Assembly: GCA_024235255.1 (NCBI GenBank)
Contig: JACKMT010000001.1
Location: 558,001-622,000, forward strand
DNA from: Chromatiaceae bacterium
GTDB lineage: Bacteria > Pseudomonadota > Gammaproteobacteria > Chromatiales > Chromatiaceae
Direction: 5' to 3'
DNA: 64,000 nt
Both the position numbers and the translations under genes were made by a program. A model generated the notes under the pieces. It saw only the letters and a list, made by a program, of their open reading frames with translations. It ran no database searches and was not told where the DNA came from. Positions 8,236 through 15,856 of the stretch are shown in pieces; positions within the stretch are counted from its first letter, which is position 1, and each line of letters begins with the position of its first letter.

Positions 8236-8332
8236 ATAAAACCTCATTGACGACCAAAGGGGAGAGCTACACCTCTCCCCTTTGGAAACCCATTATGTTC
8301 CCGCCACAAGCGACGGGCTAATTCTGAATCAA
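8236..8332. repeat. Dispersed hairpin repeat, copy 1
   Basis: About 97 bp that aligns along its length with 63607-63707. Shared blocks are ATAAAAC, TGACG.CCAAAGGGGA, CCCCTTTGGAAACCC, CCCGCC.CAAGCG and TTTCTGAAT-like ends. This copy has a perfect 13-bp stem (8254-8266 with 8273-8285) and a 6-base loop. It lies between the end of the asparagine-synthetase-like gene (plus) and the 3' end of tRNA-Glu (minus) and may terminate one or both, although no long T-tract follows. Confidence 0.65.
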
Positions 8333-8355
8333 GCGATCAAAAGCTCAGGTTATGA

Positions 8356-8431
8356 TGGCGTCCCGTAGGGGAGTCGAACCCCTGTACCAGCCGTGAAAGG
8401 GCCGTATCCTAGGCCACTAGATGAACGGGAC
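8356..8431 (-). tRNA. tRNA-Glu (anticodon TTC)
   Basis: On the minus strand the 76-nt cloverleaf starts GTCCCGTTCATCTAGTGG. It has anticodon loop CTTTCAC (TTC), T-arm GGGGTTCGACTCCCC, acceptor 3' strand ACGGGAC, discriminator G and an encoded CCA (8358-8356). It lies 60 bp downstream of tRNA-Ala and forms the end of the gltX-glnS-tRNA block; it is a substrate of the GltX enzyme encoded in the same block. Confidence 0.96.
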
Positions 8432-8491
8432 GTATTTGAAATGTAAAGAAAAAAGCCGGCGCTATACGTATCCGGCTTCCCCTTGCCAATT

Positions 8492-8567
8492 TGGTGGAGC
8501 CAAGCGGGATCGAACCGCTGACCTCAACACTGCCAGTGTTGCGCTCTCCCAGCTGAGCTATGGCCCC
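8492..8567 (-). tRNA. tRNA-Ala (anticodon GGC)
   Basis: A 76-nt minus-strand cloverleaf starting GGGGCCATAGCTCAGCTGG, with anticodon loop CTGGCAG (GGC), T-loop GGTTCGATCC and acceptor end GGCTCC, A, encoded CCA. It starts 43 bp after the glnS stop codon and is probably co-transcribed with glnS and the following tRNA-Glu. Confidence 0.96.
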
Positions 8568-8610
8568 GCTAAAACAAGAGGCGCATATTAGTTTAACAGG
8601 CATCTATTGT

Positions 8611-10308
8611 CTACTGGTTTTTCTGATCCATCCTTGCCCATGAATCACGTAACGTGACAGTTCGGTTGAACACCGGGACCCCTTCCTCAGATGCTGCAGC
8701 GTCCAGGCAGAAATAGCCTTCTCGCTCAAACTGAAAGCGGCTTCCGGGAGCGGCATTGGCCAGACTCGGCTCGAGCACCGCAGTTTCCAGAGTCTGCAGC
8801 GACTGAGGATTCAAATGTTCAAGGAATGACGCAACCGACTTATCCGCATCCGGTGCCGGATGATTAAACAGCCTGTCATAGAGACGAACCTTGGCGGTAA
8901 AACCGTGCGACGCCGAGACCCAGTGGATCACTCCCCGCACTTTGCGGCCTTCCGGATTGGCGCCCAATGTGGTTGGGTCATAGCTGCAGCGCAACTCCGT
9001 AATCTCGCCGTTTTCACTCTTAATCACCCGATCACATCTGATGACATAAGCGTTGCGCAACCGCACTTCGCCTCCCGTTACCAAGCGCTTGTACTTGTTG
9101 GGTGCCTGTTCCAGAAAATCGTCACGATCAATGAAAATTTCCCGGGTAAATTTGATGATGCGGCTCCCCATCATCTCGTCTTTTGGGTGATTAGGGGCGT
9201 TGAGCTCCTCCACTCTTTCTTCCGGATAGTTTTCGATAACGATTTTTAATGGATTAAGTACTGCCATCGCGCGCGGTGCATGTTGATCCAGGTCCTCACG
9301 GATGCAGGATTCCAGCATCTCCATCTCCACCGAATTGTCCGCTTTCGTGATACCGATCCGATCGCAGAACATGCGGATGGACTCCGGGGTATAGCCGCGC
9401 CGCCGTAAGCCGGCAACGGTGGGCATGCGCGGATCGTCCCAGCCGTCCACATACTTTTCATCCACCAGCTGAGTCAGCTTGCGCTTGCTCATTACCGTGT
9501 ATTGCAGATTGAGGCGGGAAAACTCGATCTGCTGCGGATGGCAGTCGATACTGATGTTTTCCAGCACCCAGTCATATAGAGGCCGGTGATCCTCGAACTC
9601 CAACGTGCAAAGCGAGTGGGTGATGCCTTCGAGCGCATCCGAGATCGGATGAGTGTAATCGTACATCGGATAGATGCACCAGGCTTCGCCGGTCTGATGA
9701 TGGATGACGCCGTGACGAATCCGGTACAGCGTCGGGTCACGCATGTTGAGATTGGGCGATGCCATATCGATTTTGGCGCGCAGCACCCTCGAGCCGTCCT
9801 CGAATTCACCGGCGCGCATGCGCCTGAAGAGATCAAGATTCTCCGCCACACTGCGGTTGCGGTAAGGACTCTCCCGGCCCGGTTCGGTCAGCGTGCCCCG
9901 GTACTCGCGCATTTGCCCTGCATCCAGGTCGCAGACGAATGCCTTACCGGAGGTGATCAACTCAACCGCAAACTCATAGAGCTGTTCAAAATAGTTGGAG
10001 GCATAGAATAGCCGATCGTCCCAGTCGAATCCCAGCCAGCTCACGTCCTGCATAATCGAATTGACGTATTCGACATTCTCTTTGTGCGGGTTGGTATCAT
10101 CGAAACGAAGATTGCACAATCCGCCCGGATAGTCCTGTGCGATACCGAAATTGAGGCAGATCGATTTGGCGTGACCGACATGCAGATAACCGTTGGGCTC
10201 AGGCGGAAAGCGGGTATGCACCCGGCCTTCATGCCTGCCCTCCTTCAGATCCGCATCGATGATCTGGCGGATGAAATTACTCGGTGCGTTTTTGTCCTGT
10301 TCGCTCAT
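8611..10308 (-). CDS. glnS: Glutaminyl-tRNA synthetase
   Basis: A 565-residue class I aminoacyl-tRNA synthetase, close to the E. coli length of 554. It charges tRNA-Gln with glutamine in the cytoplasm. The HIGH-type motif appears in [15 protein letters not shown] near residue 40, and the KMSKS-type motif as VMSKRKL near residue 270. The stretch [17 protein letters not shown] is typical of GlnRS, and the long C-terminal two-barrel anticodon-binding region is complete. It lies 45 bp downstream of gltX on the same strand and upstream of tRNA-Ala and tRNA-Glu. The pair reflects the known origin of GlnRS from a GluRS-type ancestor, though such adjacency is not universal. No oddities. Confidence 0.97.
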   Translation of the reverse strand: MSEQDKNAPSNFIRQIIDADLKEGRHEGRVHTRFPPEPNGYLHVGHAKSICLNFGIAQDYPGGLCNLRFDDTNPHKENVEYVNSIMQDVSWLGFDWDDRLFYASNYFEQLYEFAVELITSGKAFVCDLDAGQMREYRGTLTEPGRESPYRNRSVAENLDLFRRMRAGEFEDGSRVLRAKIDMASPNLNMRDPTLYRIRHGVIHHQTGEAWCIYPMYDYTHPISDALEGITHSLCTLEFEDHRPLYDWVLENISIDCHPQQIEFSRLNLQYTVMSKRKLTQLVDEKYVDGWDDPRMPTVAGLRRRGYTPESIRMFCDRIGITKADNSVEMEMLESCIREDLDQHAPRAMAVLNPLKIVIENYPEERVEELNAPNHPKDEMMGSRIIKFTREIFIDRDDFLEQAPNKYKRLVTGGEVRLRNAYVIRCDRVIKSENGEITELRCSYDPTTLGANPEGRKVRGVIHWVSASHGFTAKVRLYDRLFNHPAPDADKSVASFLEHLNPQSLQTLETAVLEPSLANAAPGSRFQFEREGYFCLDAAASEEGVPVFNRTVTLRDSWARMDQKNQ

Positions 10309-10353
10309 CGTGTATTTTGTCTTCTCGAAAGAATGCAGGGGTTGGAAAGGCTG

Positions 10354-11763
10354 TCAGGCCGAAGCCTCGCGTTCGGTAATGTACTGCAGCGCCCTATCGA
10401 TTCGGCGCAGACTGGCCTCTCTTCCCACCAGATAGAGAGTCTCGTCAATCCCGGGTGATGCTGCTCTGCCCACTATCGCAACCCGCAATGGCTGGGCGAC
10501 CTTACCCATGTTCAACTCCAGTTGATCGGCAATCTGCTGCACCGCCTGGTGCAGTGCCTCCCTGGTCCAATCCGGCAGATTCGCCAGCGCTGCTTTCATC
10601 TCCTGCAGCGGCTGACGCGCCACCGGACGCAGATGTTTCTTTGCCGCAGCTTCCTCGAACGCTTCGAAGTCGCGATAGAAAAATGCGCTGATCTCGGCCA
10701 TCTCCACCAGTGTCTTGGCACGCTCCTGCTGGGCCTTGACAACTTCCACCAAATCCGGTCCTGCGCTTGGGTCTATACCGAGTCGGCCCAGGTGCGGACT
10801 CAACAGGTGCGCGATGTGCAGCGGGTTGCTCTCTTTAATATAGTGCTGATTCAACCATAGCAGTTTTTCGTAATTGAAAGTGGACGGTGCCCGGTTGACG
10901 TCCTCAATATCAAACAGCTGAATCATCTCTTCCAGTGAAAAGACCTCCTGGTCTCCGTGCGACCACCCCAGACGTATCAGATAATTGAGCAGCGCTTCGG
11001 GAAGAAAACCGTCCTCCATGTACTGCATCACCCCCACCGCGCCGTGCCGTTTTGAGAGGCGTGCACCGTCACTGCCCAGAATCATCGGGACATGTGCATA
11101 ACGCGGCAACTCTCTTCCCAGGGCTTGCAGAATATTAATCTGGCGCGGGGTGTTGTTCACATGATCGTCGCCGCGGATGACATGGGTGATATCCATGTCC
11201 ATGTCATCCACCACAACCGACAGATTATAGGTGGGAGATCCGTCGCTGCGGCGGATAATCAGATCGTCCAGCTCCTCGTTGCTGACCGAGATCTTCCCTT
11301 TTACCAAGTCATCGATCACCACCACACCGGACTCCGGATTGCGGAAACGCACCACGTGTGGCTGGCCGGGGTCGACTGCCAGGCTACGGCAGTGTCCGTC
11401 GTAGCGGGGTTTCTCCTTGCGCTTCATTGCCTCGTCGCGCAAAGCATCCAAGCGCTCCCGTGAACAGTTGCAGCGATAGGCGTGACCCGTCTCCAATAAC
11501 TCATCGATCACCTGGTTGTAACGATCGAATCGCTTGGTCTGATAGAACGGACCCTCGTCGTATTCCAGCCCCAACCAGGTCATACCCTCGAGAATCGCAT
11601 TGACCGACGCGGCGGTGGAGCGCTCCAGATCCGTATCCTCGATGCGCAGCACGAAAACTCCGCCATGACGGCGCGCGAAGAGCCAGGAAAACAGGGCCGT
11701 GCGGACACCCCCGACATGCAGATAGCCTGTCGGACTGGGTGCAAAACGGGTGCGAATGGTCAT
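10354..11763 (-). CDS. gltX: Glutamyl-tRNA synthetase
   Basis: A 469-residue bacterial GluRS. It has the HIGH-type signature [20 protein letters not shown] at residues 6-25, EDTDLERS after it, and the KMSKS-type loop ARLSKRHGA near residue 240. The all-helical C-terminal anticodon domain is present and full length. It attaches glutamate to tRNA-Glu, supplying protein synthesis and, in many proteobacteria, tetrapyrrole synthesis through GluTR. First gene of the minus-strand block gltX-glnS-tRNA-Ala-tRNA-Glu. The start ATG 11763 is followed at once by the conserved N-terminus, so the start is secure. Confidence 0.97.
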   Translation of the reverse strand: MTIRTRFAPSPTGYLHVGGVRTALFSWLFARRHGGVFVLRIEDTDLERSTAASVNAILEGMTWLGLEYDEGPFYQTKRFDRYNQVIDELLETGHAYRCNCSRERLDALRDEAMKRKEKPRYDGHCRSLAVDPGQPHVVRFRNPESGVVVIDDLVKGKISVSNEELDDLIIRRSDGSPTYNLSVVVDDMDMDITHVIRGDDHVNNTPRQINILQALGRELPRYAHVPMILGSDGARLSKRHGAVGVMQYMEDGFLPEALLNYLIRLGWSHGDQEVFSLEEMIQLFDIEDVNRAPSTFNYEKLLWLNQHYIKESNPLHIAHLLSPHLGRLGIDPSAGPDLVEVVKAQQERAKTLVEMAEISAFFYRDFEAFEEAAAKKHLRPVARQPLQEMKAALANLPDWTREALHQAVQQIADQLELNMGKVAQPLRVAIVGRAASPGIDETLYLVGREASLRRIDRALQYITEREASA

Positions 11764-11943
11764 ATTTCTCCAGTTGAATGAATTGCCACAATAGAATTGA
11801 CGCGCATTTTAGCAGAGGCTGCCACACCCCGCAGAAAGAATTGACCCGTCGAATTCTACCATCTAGAATTCCCGCTCTCTTAACCGCAACCGCCTGAATA
11901 TTGCACCTCAGGTTGAGTTCAGGTTTTGCATGGAAAGCTGCGC

Positions 11944-12018
11944 GGGCGATTAACTCAGTGGGAGAGTGCCACCTTCACACGGTGGAAGTCGCTGGTTCGA
12001 ACCCAGCATCGCCCACCA
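11944..12018 (+). tRNA. tRNA-Val (anticodon CAC)
   Basis: A 75-nt cloverleaf on the plus strand. Acceptor GGGCGAT pairs with ATCGCCC, the D-arm is ACTCAGTGGGAGAGT, and the anticodon stem CCACC/GGTGG closes loop TTCACAC (CAC). The T-arm is CTGGTTCGAACCCAG, followed by discriminator A and encoded CCA. It reads GTG codons. It stands alone, divergent from gltX. Confidence 0.94.
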
Positions 12019-12215
12019 ATAATAACCCTAAGATGTATCAGGTCCACCCATCTGTATGCCCTAACTCGGCACTTCTTAAGCTATTCTTAAGATAAGTAAA
12101 AATAATTGCAGGGCAATCAAAATAGTGTTGAATCAATAAAAATTAGTCTGTATAAAACAGATCGATAATTAAAACAGCAACCGGCTGGTACTTTTTTGCG
12201 GTGGATAAATAGGGA

Positions 12216-12281
12216 TTGTTGACAACAACTTCAGGAGATATATCGTCCGGAAAAACCAAGCTACTTGTGATCAAGATCAGC
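12216..12281 (+). promoter_or_regulatory. Candidate promoter/operator region of the LolA-like gene
   Basis: Within the 340-bp gap 12019-12358, TTGTTG-A-CAACAA (12216-12228) is a perfect palindrome containing TTGACA (12219-12224), a consensus -35 hexamer. TATATC follows at a rather short 14-bp spacing. At 12266-12281 TGTGA-TCAAGA-TCAGC resembles a CRP/Vfr-type site (perfect left half, three of five in the right half). A GGGAGGA ribosome-binding site lies at 12344-12350. The rest of the gap shows nothing recognisable. Confidence 0.3.
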
Positions 12282-12358
12282 AGCTGGTTTTTAAATGCCG
12301 ATAAACATAAAAATAACAGCCGGGTTTGATTTTCAGTTTTTTTGGGAGGAGACCCTGT

Positions 12359-13300
12359 ATGACCTATCGTAGATCAGTAACCGCTGTAACTTGCGCAGCG
12401 TTGTTTTCCGTTTCATTGAGTTTATCCGCCGGTGTACCCAAGAACCTACCCTACCCCAGCGGCACCCCTTCGGCCGATGAGATCGCCCAGCAGGTCTATT
12501 TTGTAAACCATTTCTACGCAGTAAAAAATTACGGCATTACCAAGCAAGACCGCGCAATAACGGTGTTGGTCAACAAGGCGGAGGGTGAGACACCGACGAC
12601 CATCACGCTCGAACGCTTCCTCAATAACGACTACAGCGACGGCGCAATCAACGCCATGGACCTGGCCATCTTCCGCTCCGGAAAACTGCGTGGCACGGGT
12701 ATGTTGATCACCGATTTCACGGACGATAGCAAGAGCCAATCCTACGCTATCTGGCTGCCTGCGCTGCGCAAGATCCGCCGCTTTGCCGAACCCGCGCACG
12801 ACGATGCCTGGGGTGGCACCGACTTTACTTTTGGCGACGTCACTTTGCGGAAACCCACGGACGAAACTCACGAACTGCTTGGCACCGAAACCTTTAACGA
12901 CTGTCTCGGCGCGATCGCCGGCGTGGAGGTTAAATATCTGCCGACACCTCCCGAGCCATCCTGTGCTCACAAGGGCAAATCCGTGTACAAGCTGAAGAGC
13001 ACCACCAAGCGGCAAAACTGGTGGTACGACGACCGCATCTCTTACATTGATACCAAAACCTTCGCCGACCTGCGCACCGAATACTTCAAAAACGGAGAGA
13101 AGGTCAAGGTCATCGACCGTGACTGGGGATCCTTGGGGATTGCCGATCCACGCGCGCAGACCTGGAGGTATTGGTATGGTAAAACCTTCGCCACCGGCCA
13201 CGAGACTTGGGCGGTGATACCGGCAGAAGTCGTCGAATTCAATCAGGATTGGGAGAGTTCGATGTGGTCGGAGCAGACGCTGCGCAAGATCAAGCGCTGA
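12359..13300 (+). CDS. Periplasmic LolA-like (outer membrane lipoprotein-sorting-like) protein
   Basis: 313 residues, with a signal peptide at residues 1-26 cleaved after SLSLSAG-type residues. The ATG at 12359 is chosen because GGGAGGA stands 8 bp before it; the frame opens earlier at 12326. The body matches the LolA-like family annotated as outer membrane lipoprotein-sorting protein: YAIWLPALRKIRRFAEP, then WGGTDFTFGDV, and a conserved DRDWG near the C-terminus. Such proteins have a half-barrel that can hold lipid. It is followed by a DUF1302 outer-membrane-type protein and an RND transporter on the same strand. The trio suggests a periplasmic shuttle for a hydrophobic molecule. The substrate is unknown. 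Confidence 0.8.
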   Translation: MTYRRSVTAVTCAALFSVSLSLSAGVPKNLPYPSGTPSADEIAQQVYFVNHFYAVKNYGITKQDRAITVLVNKAEGETPTTITLERFLNNDYSDGAINAMDLAIFRSGKLRGTGMLITDFTDDSKSQSYAIWLPALRKIRRFAEPAHDDAWGGTDFTFGDVTLRKPTDETHELLGTETFNDCLGAIAGVEVKYLPTPPEPSCAHKGKSVYKLKSTTKRQNWWYDDRISYIDTKTFADLRTEYFKNGEKVKVIDRDWGSLGIADPRAQTWRYWYGKTFATGHETWAVIPAEVVEFNQDWESSMWSEQTLRKIKR

Positions 13301-13358
13301 CCGGAAAACCGCATACCCGGGTCATTTGGAAACACTCAGTCCCGCCAGGGCAAAAGCT

Positions 13359-13393
13359 GGGGTGTTGGTGGTGAACGCCTACCACTGCACCCC
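13359..13393 (+). other. Hairpin between LolA-like and DUF1302 genes
   Basis: GGGGTG (13359-13364) pairs with CACCCC (13388-13393), and GTGGT (13368-13372) with ACCAC (13381-13385), leaving an 8-base loop. No T-tract follows, so full termination is unlikely. It could stabilise the upstream mRNA or set different expression of the two genes, which are separated by an unusually long 217-bp gap. Confidence 0.4.
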
Positions 13394-13517
13394 GCTTCTG
13401 CTGCATGCGGGGGCAAGCGTTCAAATTCCGGATAGCGCATCAACTATATATTAAGGCGGGGGGATCTCCCCATTGCCGACAGAAACCTGCACCAATTGAG
13501 CGGGAGGGGATAGCAAA

Positions 13518-15680
13518 ATGTTTAAACGTTCCTTAATCAATCGAGCCATTTTCAGTGCACTGCTGCTGCCGGGGGCCGTATTGGCGGAAGTGGAAGTCAG
13601 CGGCTACATCAAAAATGAGACATCGGTCTTTTCCAGGTCGGGCCAAGTGACCGGCGAGGGAAAAACGATGCTGGACGACTCCGGACACGATTCCGGCGAC
13701 GTGCTGAAGTTCGAAAACTCGGCCCGAGTGTTCGTCAATGGAGATCTGGGCGAGCAGAGTTCCTGGCACGCCGAGATCAACGCCATCTACGATACCGAAG
13801 GCGTAAACAGCGACTACAAGGGGCATGTCAACTACTCCCAGCATGACTGGCTGCGTGAACTCTATGCCGATACCAGATTCGGTGACTGGGATTTCCGCCT
13901 GGGCAAGCAGCAGGTGGTTTGGGGCACGGCCGACGGCATCAAGCTGCTCGACATCATCAACCCAACCGACTATCGCGAATTGGTGCAGAACACCATGGAG
14001 GACTCACGCATCCCGATCTGGATGTTGAAGGCTGAAAGAAATATAGGGGATTCCAGCAATATTCAGTTTATTGTTTCCCAGGTGGAGGAGAACAAGATCC
14101 CTGGTTTGAATAGAGATGGAGATTCGGGTCATCCATTTATAATGAAGGGAGTGGACTCCATTACCGGCAGAGTCAATGGTTTTTTCAACATTGCGCCTAG
14201 GCTGGCCGGAGTGGCAGACACCTTCGATAATGGCGCCCAAGGAGGTGCTTTTGATACTGACGATAACGGTGCAGGCGATATAGTCGCCCAAGGCCTGACC
14301 GGTTTTAGCGGCCTCACGGTTGATGGCTTTGCCGCCAACACTCAGCAACTGAATGCTGACGGGTCTATCCGTGCAGCCGGTAGCCCGGGTGCTGCATCAG
14401 CCTCAGGCGCTGTCATTCTGAACAACTTGGCTCAAAACGGAATTGCCGGCCCAGGAGACCCCAACGCCAACAACAATGTCACGAATCTTGTCGATTCCAT
14501 TTATGTCGTGGGTTCCGCCTCGAACAATACCTTCGAATATATGGCAAATGCGACTTTTGCGACATTTAACACCTTTGCCGCCAACGCGAGCCACGCTGCT
14601 ACCACGACCCGGTATACGCGGGATTACCCTAAAGATACTAATCTTAATAGCGGTTTCCGGTTCAAGTCCTCTCTGGACAACGGATTGAATTTTTCCGTCA
14701 ATTATTTCTACCATTACGATCCTAATCCGGTTATCAATACGAGCTGGCATGATGCCAAAACTGGAGAAAAGTTGCAGACTGTTCTCGCCACATCTGGTGA
14801 CTTCAACTCAGATACTGCACCAGATTTTGCGGACCCGACCGGAGTAGCTGGAGGCAAGACCATATCCCGCTCGGAAGTCCCAGAGAGCACCACCATTAAC
14901 GCATTTGGTCAAGCTACTAATGCCACCACGGTATTACTGCGCAACTCGGCTGGAGAGTACTATGGCTCTATTGCACCAAATCCCACACTTGCGCTTAGCA
15001 GCAATGGGACGGAGCTGAGATTTACTGAAAGTCTTAACAGAGTACACAGTATAGGAACCTCTTTCGACTACGCAATTGATACCGCATTTGCACCTATCGT
15101 ATTGCGCGGTGAATTTCTCTATGACAAGGACTCAACCCAGGTTGTTGTTGATCGGAGACTCCTGGGAATTGGTGACATGGAGGGCGGCCTGACAACAGAG
15201 GATGCCGACTACTTTAAATACGTACTCGGATTGGACGTGACCGTAATGAAGAACCTGTTGGTCAGCGGCCAGTTCATTCAGTTCCGCAACCTGGATTACG
15301 TTAACAAGTCCCGCACGTGCACAACGCAGTCAAACGCACAAACCACTACTTCCAATTCATATGACTGCTCGCGCTACACCGGAGATCTGGCCACACTGCA
15401 TTTGTCCAATGGCTTGAACCAAGCCTACGAAAACAAAGAGTTCTACTCTCTGTTCTTGTCCAAGCCGTTCGGCCCTTCGGACGAGCACCGCTGGAACAAC
15501 ATCGTGATGTATGAGGAGGGCGGCGGCTACTGGAACCGTTTCGATATGGAGTACTCGTTTACCGACAACCTGATCGGAACCGCCGAATGGAACCAGTATT
15601 GGGGCGACGAGGATACCCAGTTCGGTCAGTTCAAAGACTCTTCCAACGTTCAGGTCGGCATCCGGTATCTGTTTGATTAG
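13518..15680 (+). CDS. DUF1302 family outer-membrane-type protein
   Basis: 720 residues with a signal peptide ending in GAVLA and a strong ribosome-binding site GGGAGGGG 9 bp before ATG. The N-terminal part (ELYADTRFGDWDFRLGKQQV, then VWGTADGIKLLDIINPTDYRE) is the DUF1302 hallmark; the C-terminus ends in GIRYLFD, an aromatic beta-strand end typical of outer-membrane barrels. Residues about 175-545 (nt 14035-15150) form a low-complexity Asn/Ala/Gly/Thr-rich insertion. By eye it is poorer in G+C than both flanks, so the gene may be mosaic, or this may be an exposed variable loop. It lies between a LolA-like protein and an RND permease and probably forms the outer-membrane part of that system. 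Direct function is unknown. Confidence 0.82.
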   Translation: MFKRSLINRAIFSALLLPGAVLAEVEVSGYIKNETSVFSRSGQVTGEGKTMLDDSGHDSGDVLKFENSARVFVNGDLGEQSSWHAEINAIYDTEGVNSDYKGHVNYSQHDWLRELYADTRFGDWDFRLGKQQVVWGTADGIKLLDIINPTDYRELVQNTMEDSRIPIWMLKAERNIGDSSNIQFIVSQVEENKIPGLNRDGDSGHPFIMKGVDSITGRVNGFFNIAPRLAGVADTFDNGAQGGAFDTDDNGAGDIVAQGLTGFSGLTVDGFAANTQQLNADGSIRAAGSPGAASASGAVILNNLAQNGIAGPGDPNANNNVTNLVDSIYVVGSASNNTFEYMANATFATFNTFAANASHAATTTRYTRDYPKDTNLNSGFRFKSSLDNGLNFSVNYFYHYDPNPVINTSWHDAKTGEKLQTVLATSGDFNSDTAPDFADPTGVAGGKTISRSEVPESTTINAFGQATNATTVLLRNSAGEYYGSIAPNPTLALSSNGTELRFTESLNRVHSIGTSFDYAIDTAFAPIVLRGEFLYDKDSTQVVVDRRLLGIGDMEGGLTTEDADYFKYVLGLDVTVMKNLLVSGQFIQFRNLDYVNKSRTCTTQSNAQTTTSNSYDCSRYTGDLATLHLSNGLNQAYENKEFYSLFLSKPFGPSDEHRWNNIVMYEEGGGYWNRFDMEYSFTDNLIGTAEWNQYWGDEDTQFGQFKDSSNVQVGIRYLFD

Positions 15681-15718
15681 CGGTTAAAAAAATTTGTAGT
15701 TCCGGCCGGAAACACTGT

Positions 15719-15796
15719 TCCCTGCTATCCGGCGGAGGCCTGAATCCAGTAAGTGGTCGCGTGCTCTGGATCCCGACCTTCGCCGGTATGACAAGT
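15719..15796. repeat. MITE-like inverted-repeat element, copy 2
   Basis: Arms at 15723-15750 and 15766-15793 are imperfect reverse complements around a 15-nt spacer. The minus-strand translation of the right arm reads VIPAKVGIQ, the trademark of this short intergenic repeat family. It matches copy 1 at 5912-5989 (22 of 26 in the right arm). It lies between the DUF1302 and RND genes without interrupting either. Confidence 0.75.
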
Positions 15797-15856
15797 GCAA
15801 AAAATTGACGCTGTTTCCAAACCATTTATTCTCTAGGAAACGTACGAGTCTCCACC

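Noticed and set aside
12187..12203. Sigma-54-like promoter CTGGTAC-T6-GC before the LolA-like gene
   Set aside because: The GG and GC elements are separated by 9 rather than 10 bases and the rest of the consensus is weak.
12446..13201. 251-codon antisense frame over the LolA-like gene
   Set aside because: Shadow frame; the plus-strand gene has a signal peptide, ribosome-binding site and family motifs.
15631..15825. Small minus-strand frame reading VIPAKVGIQ
   Set aside because: It is the translation of the MITE-like repeat, not a gene.
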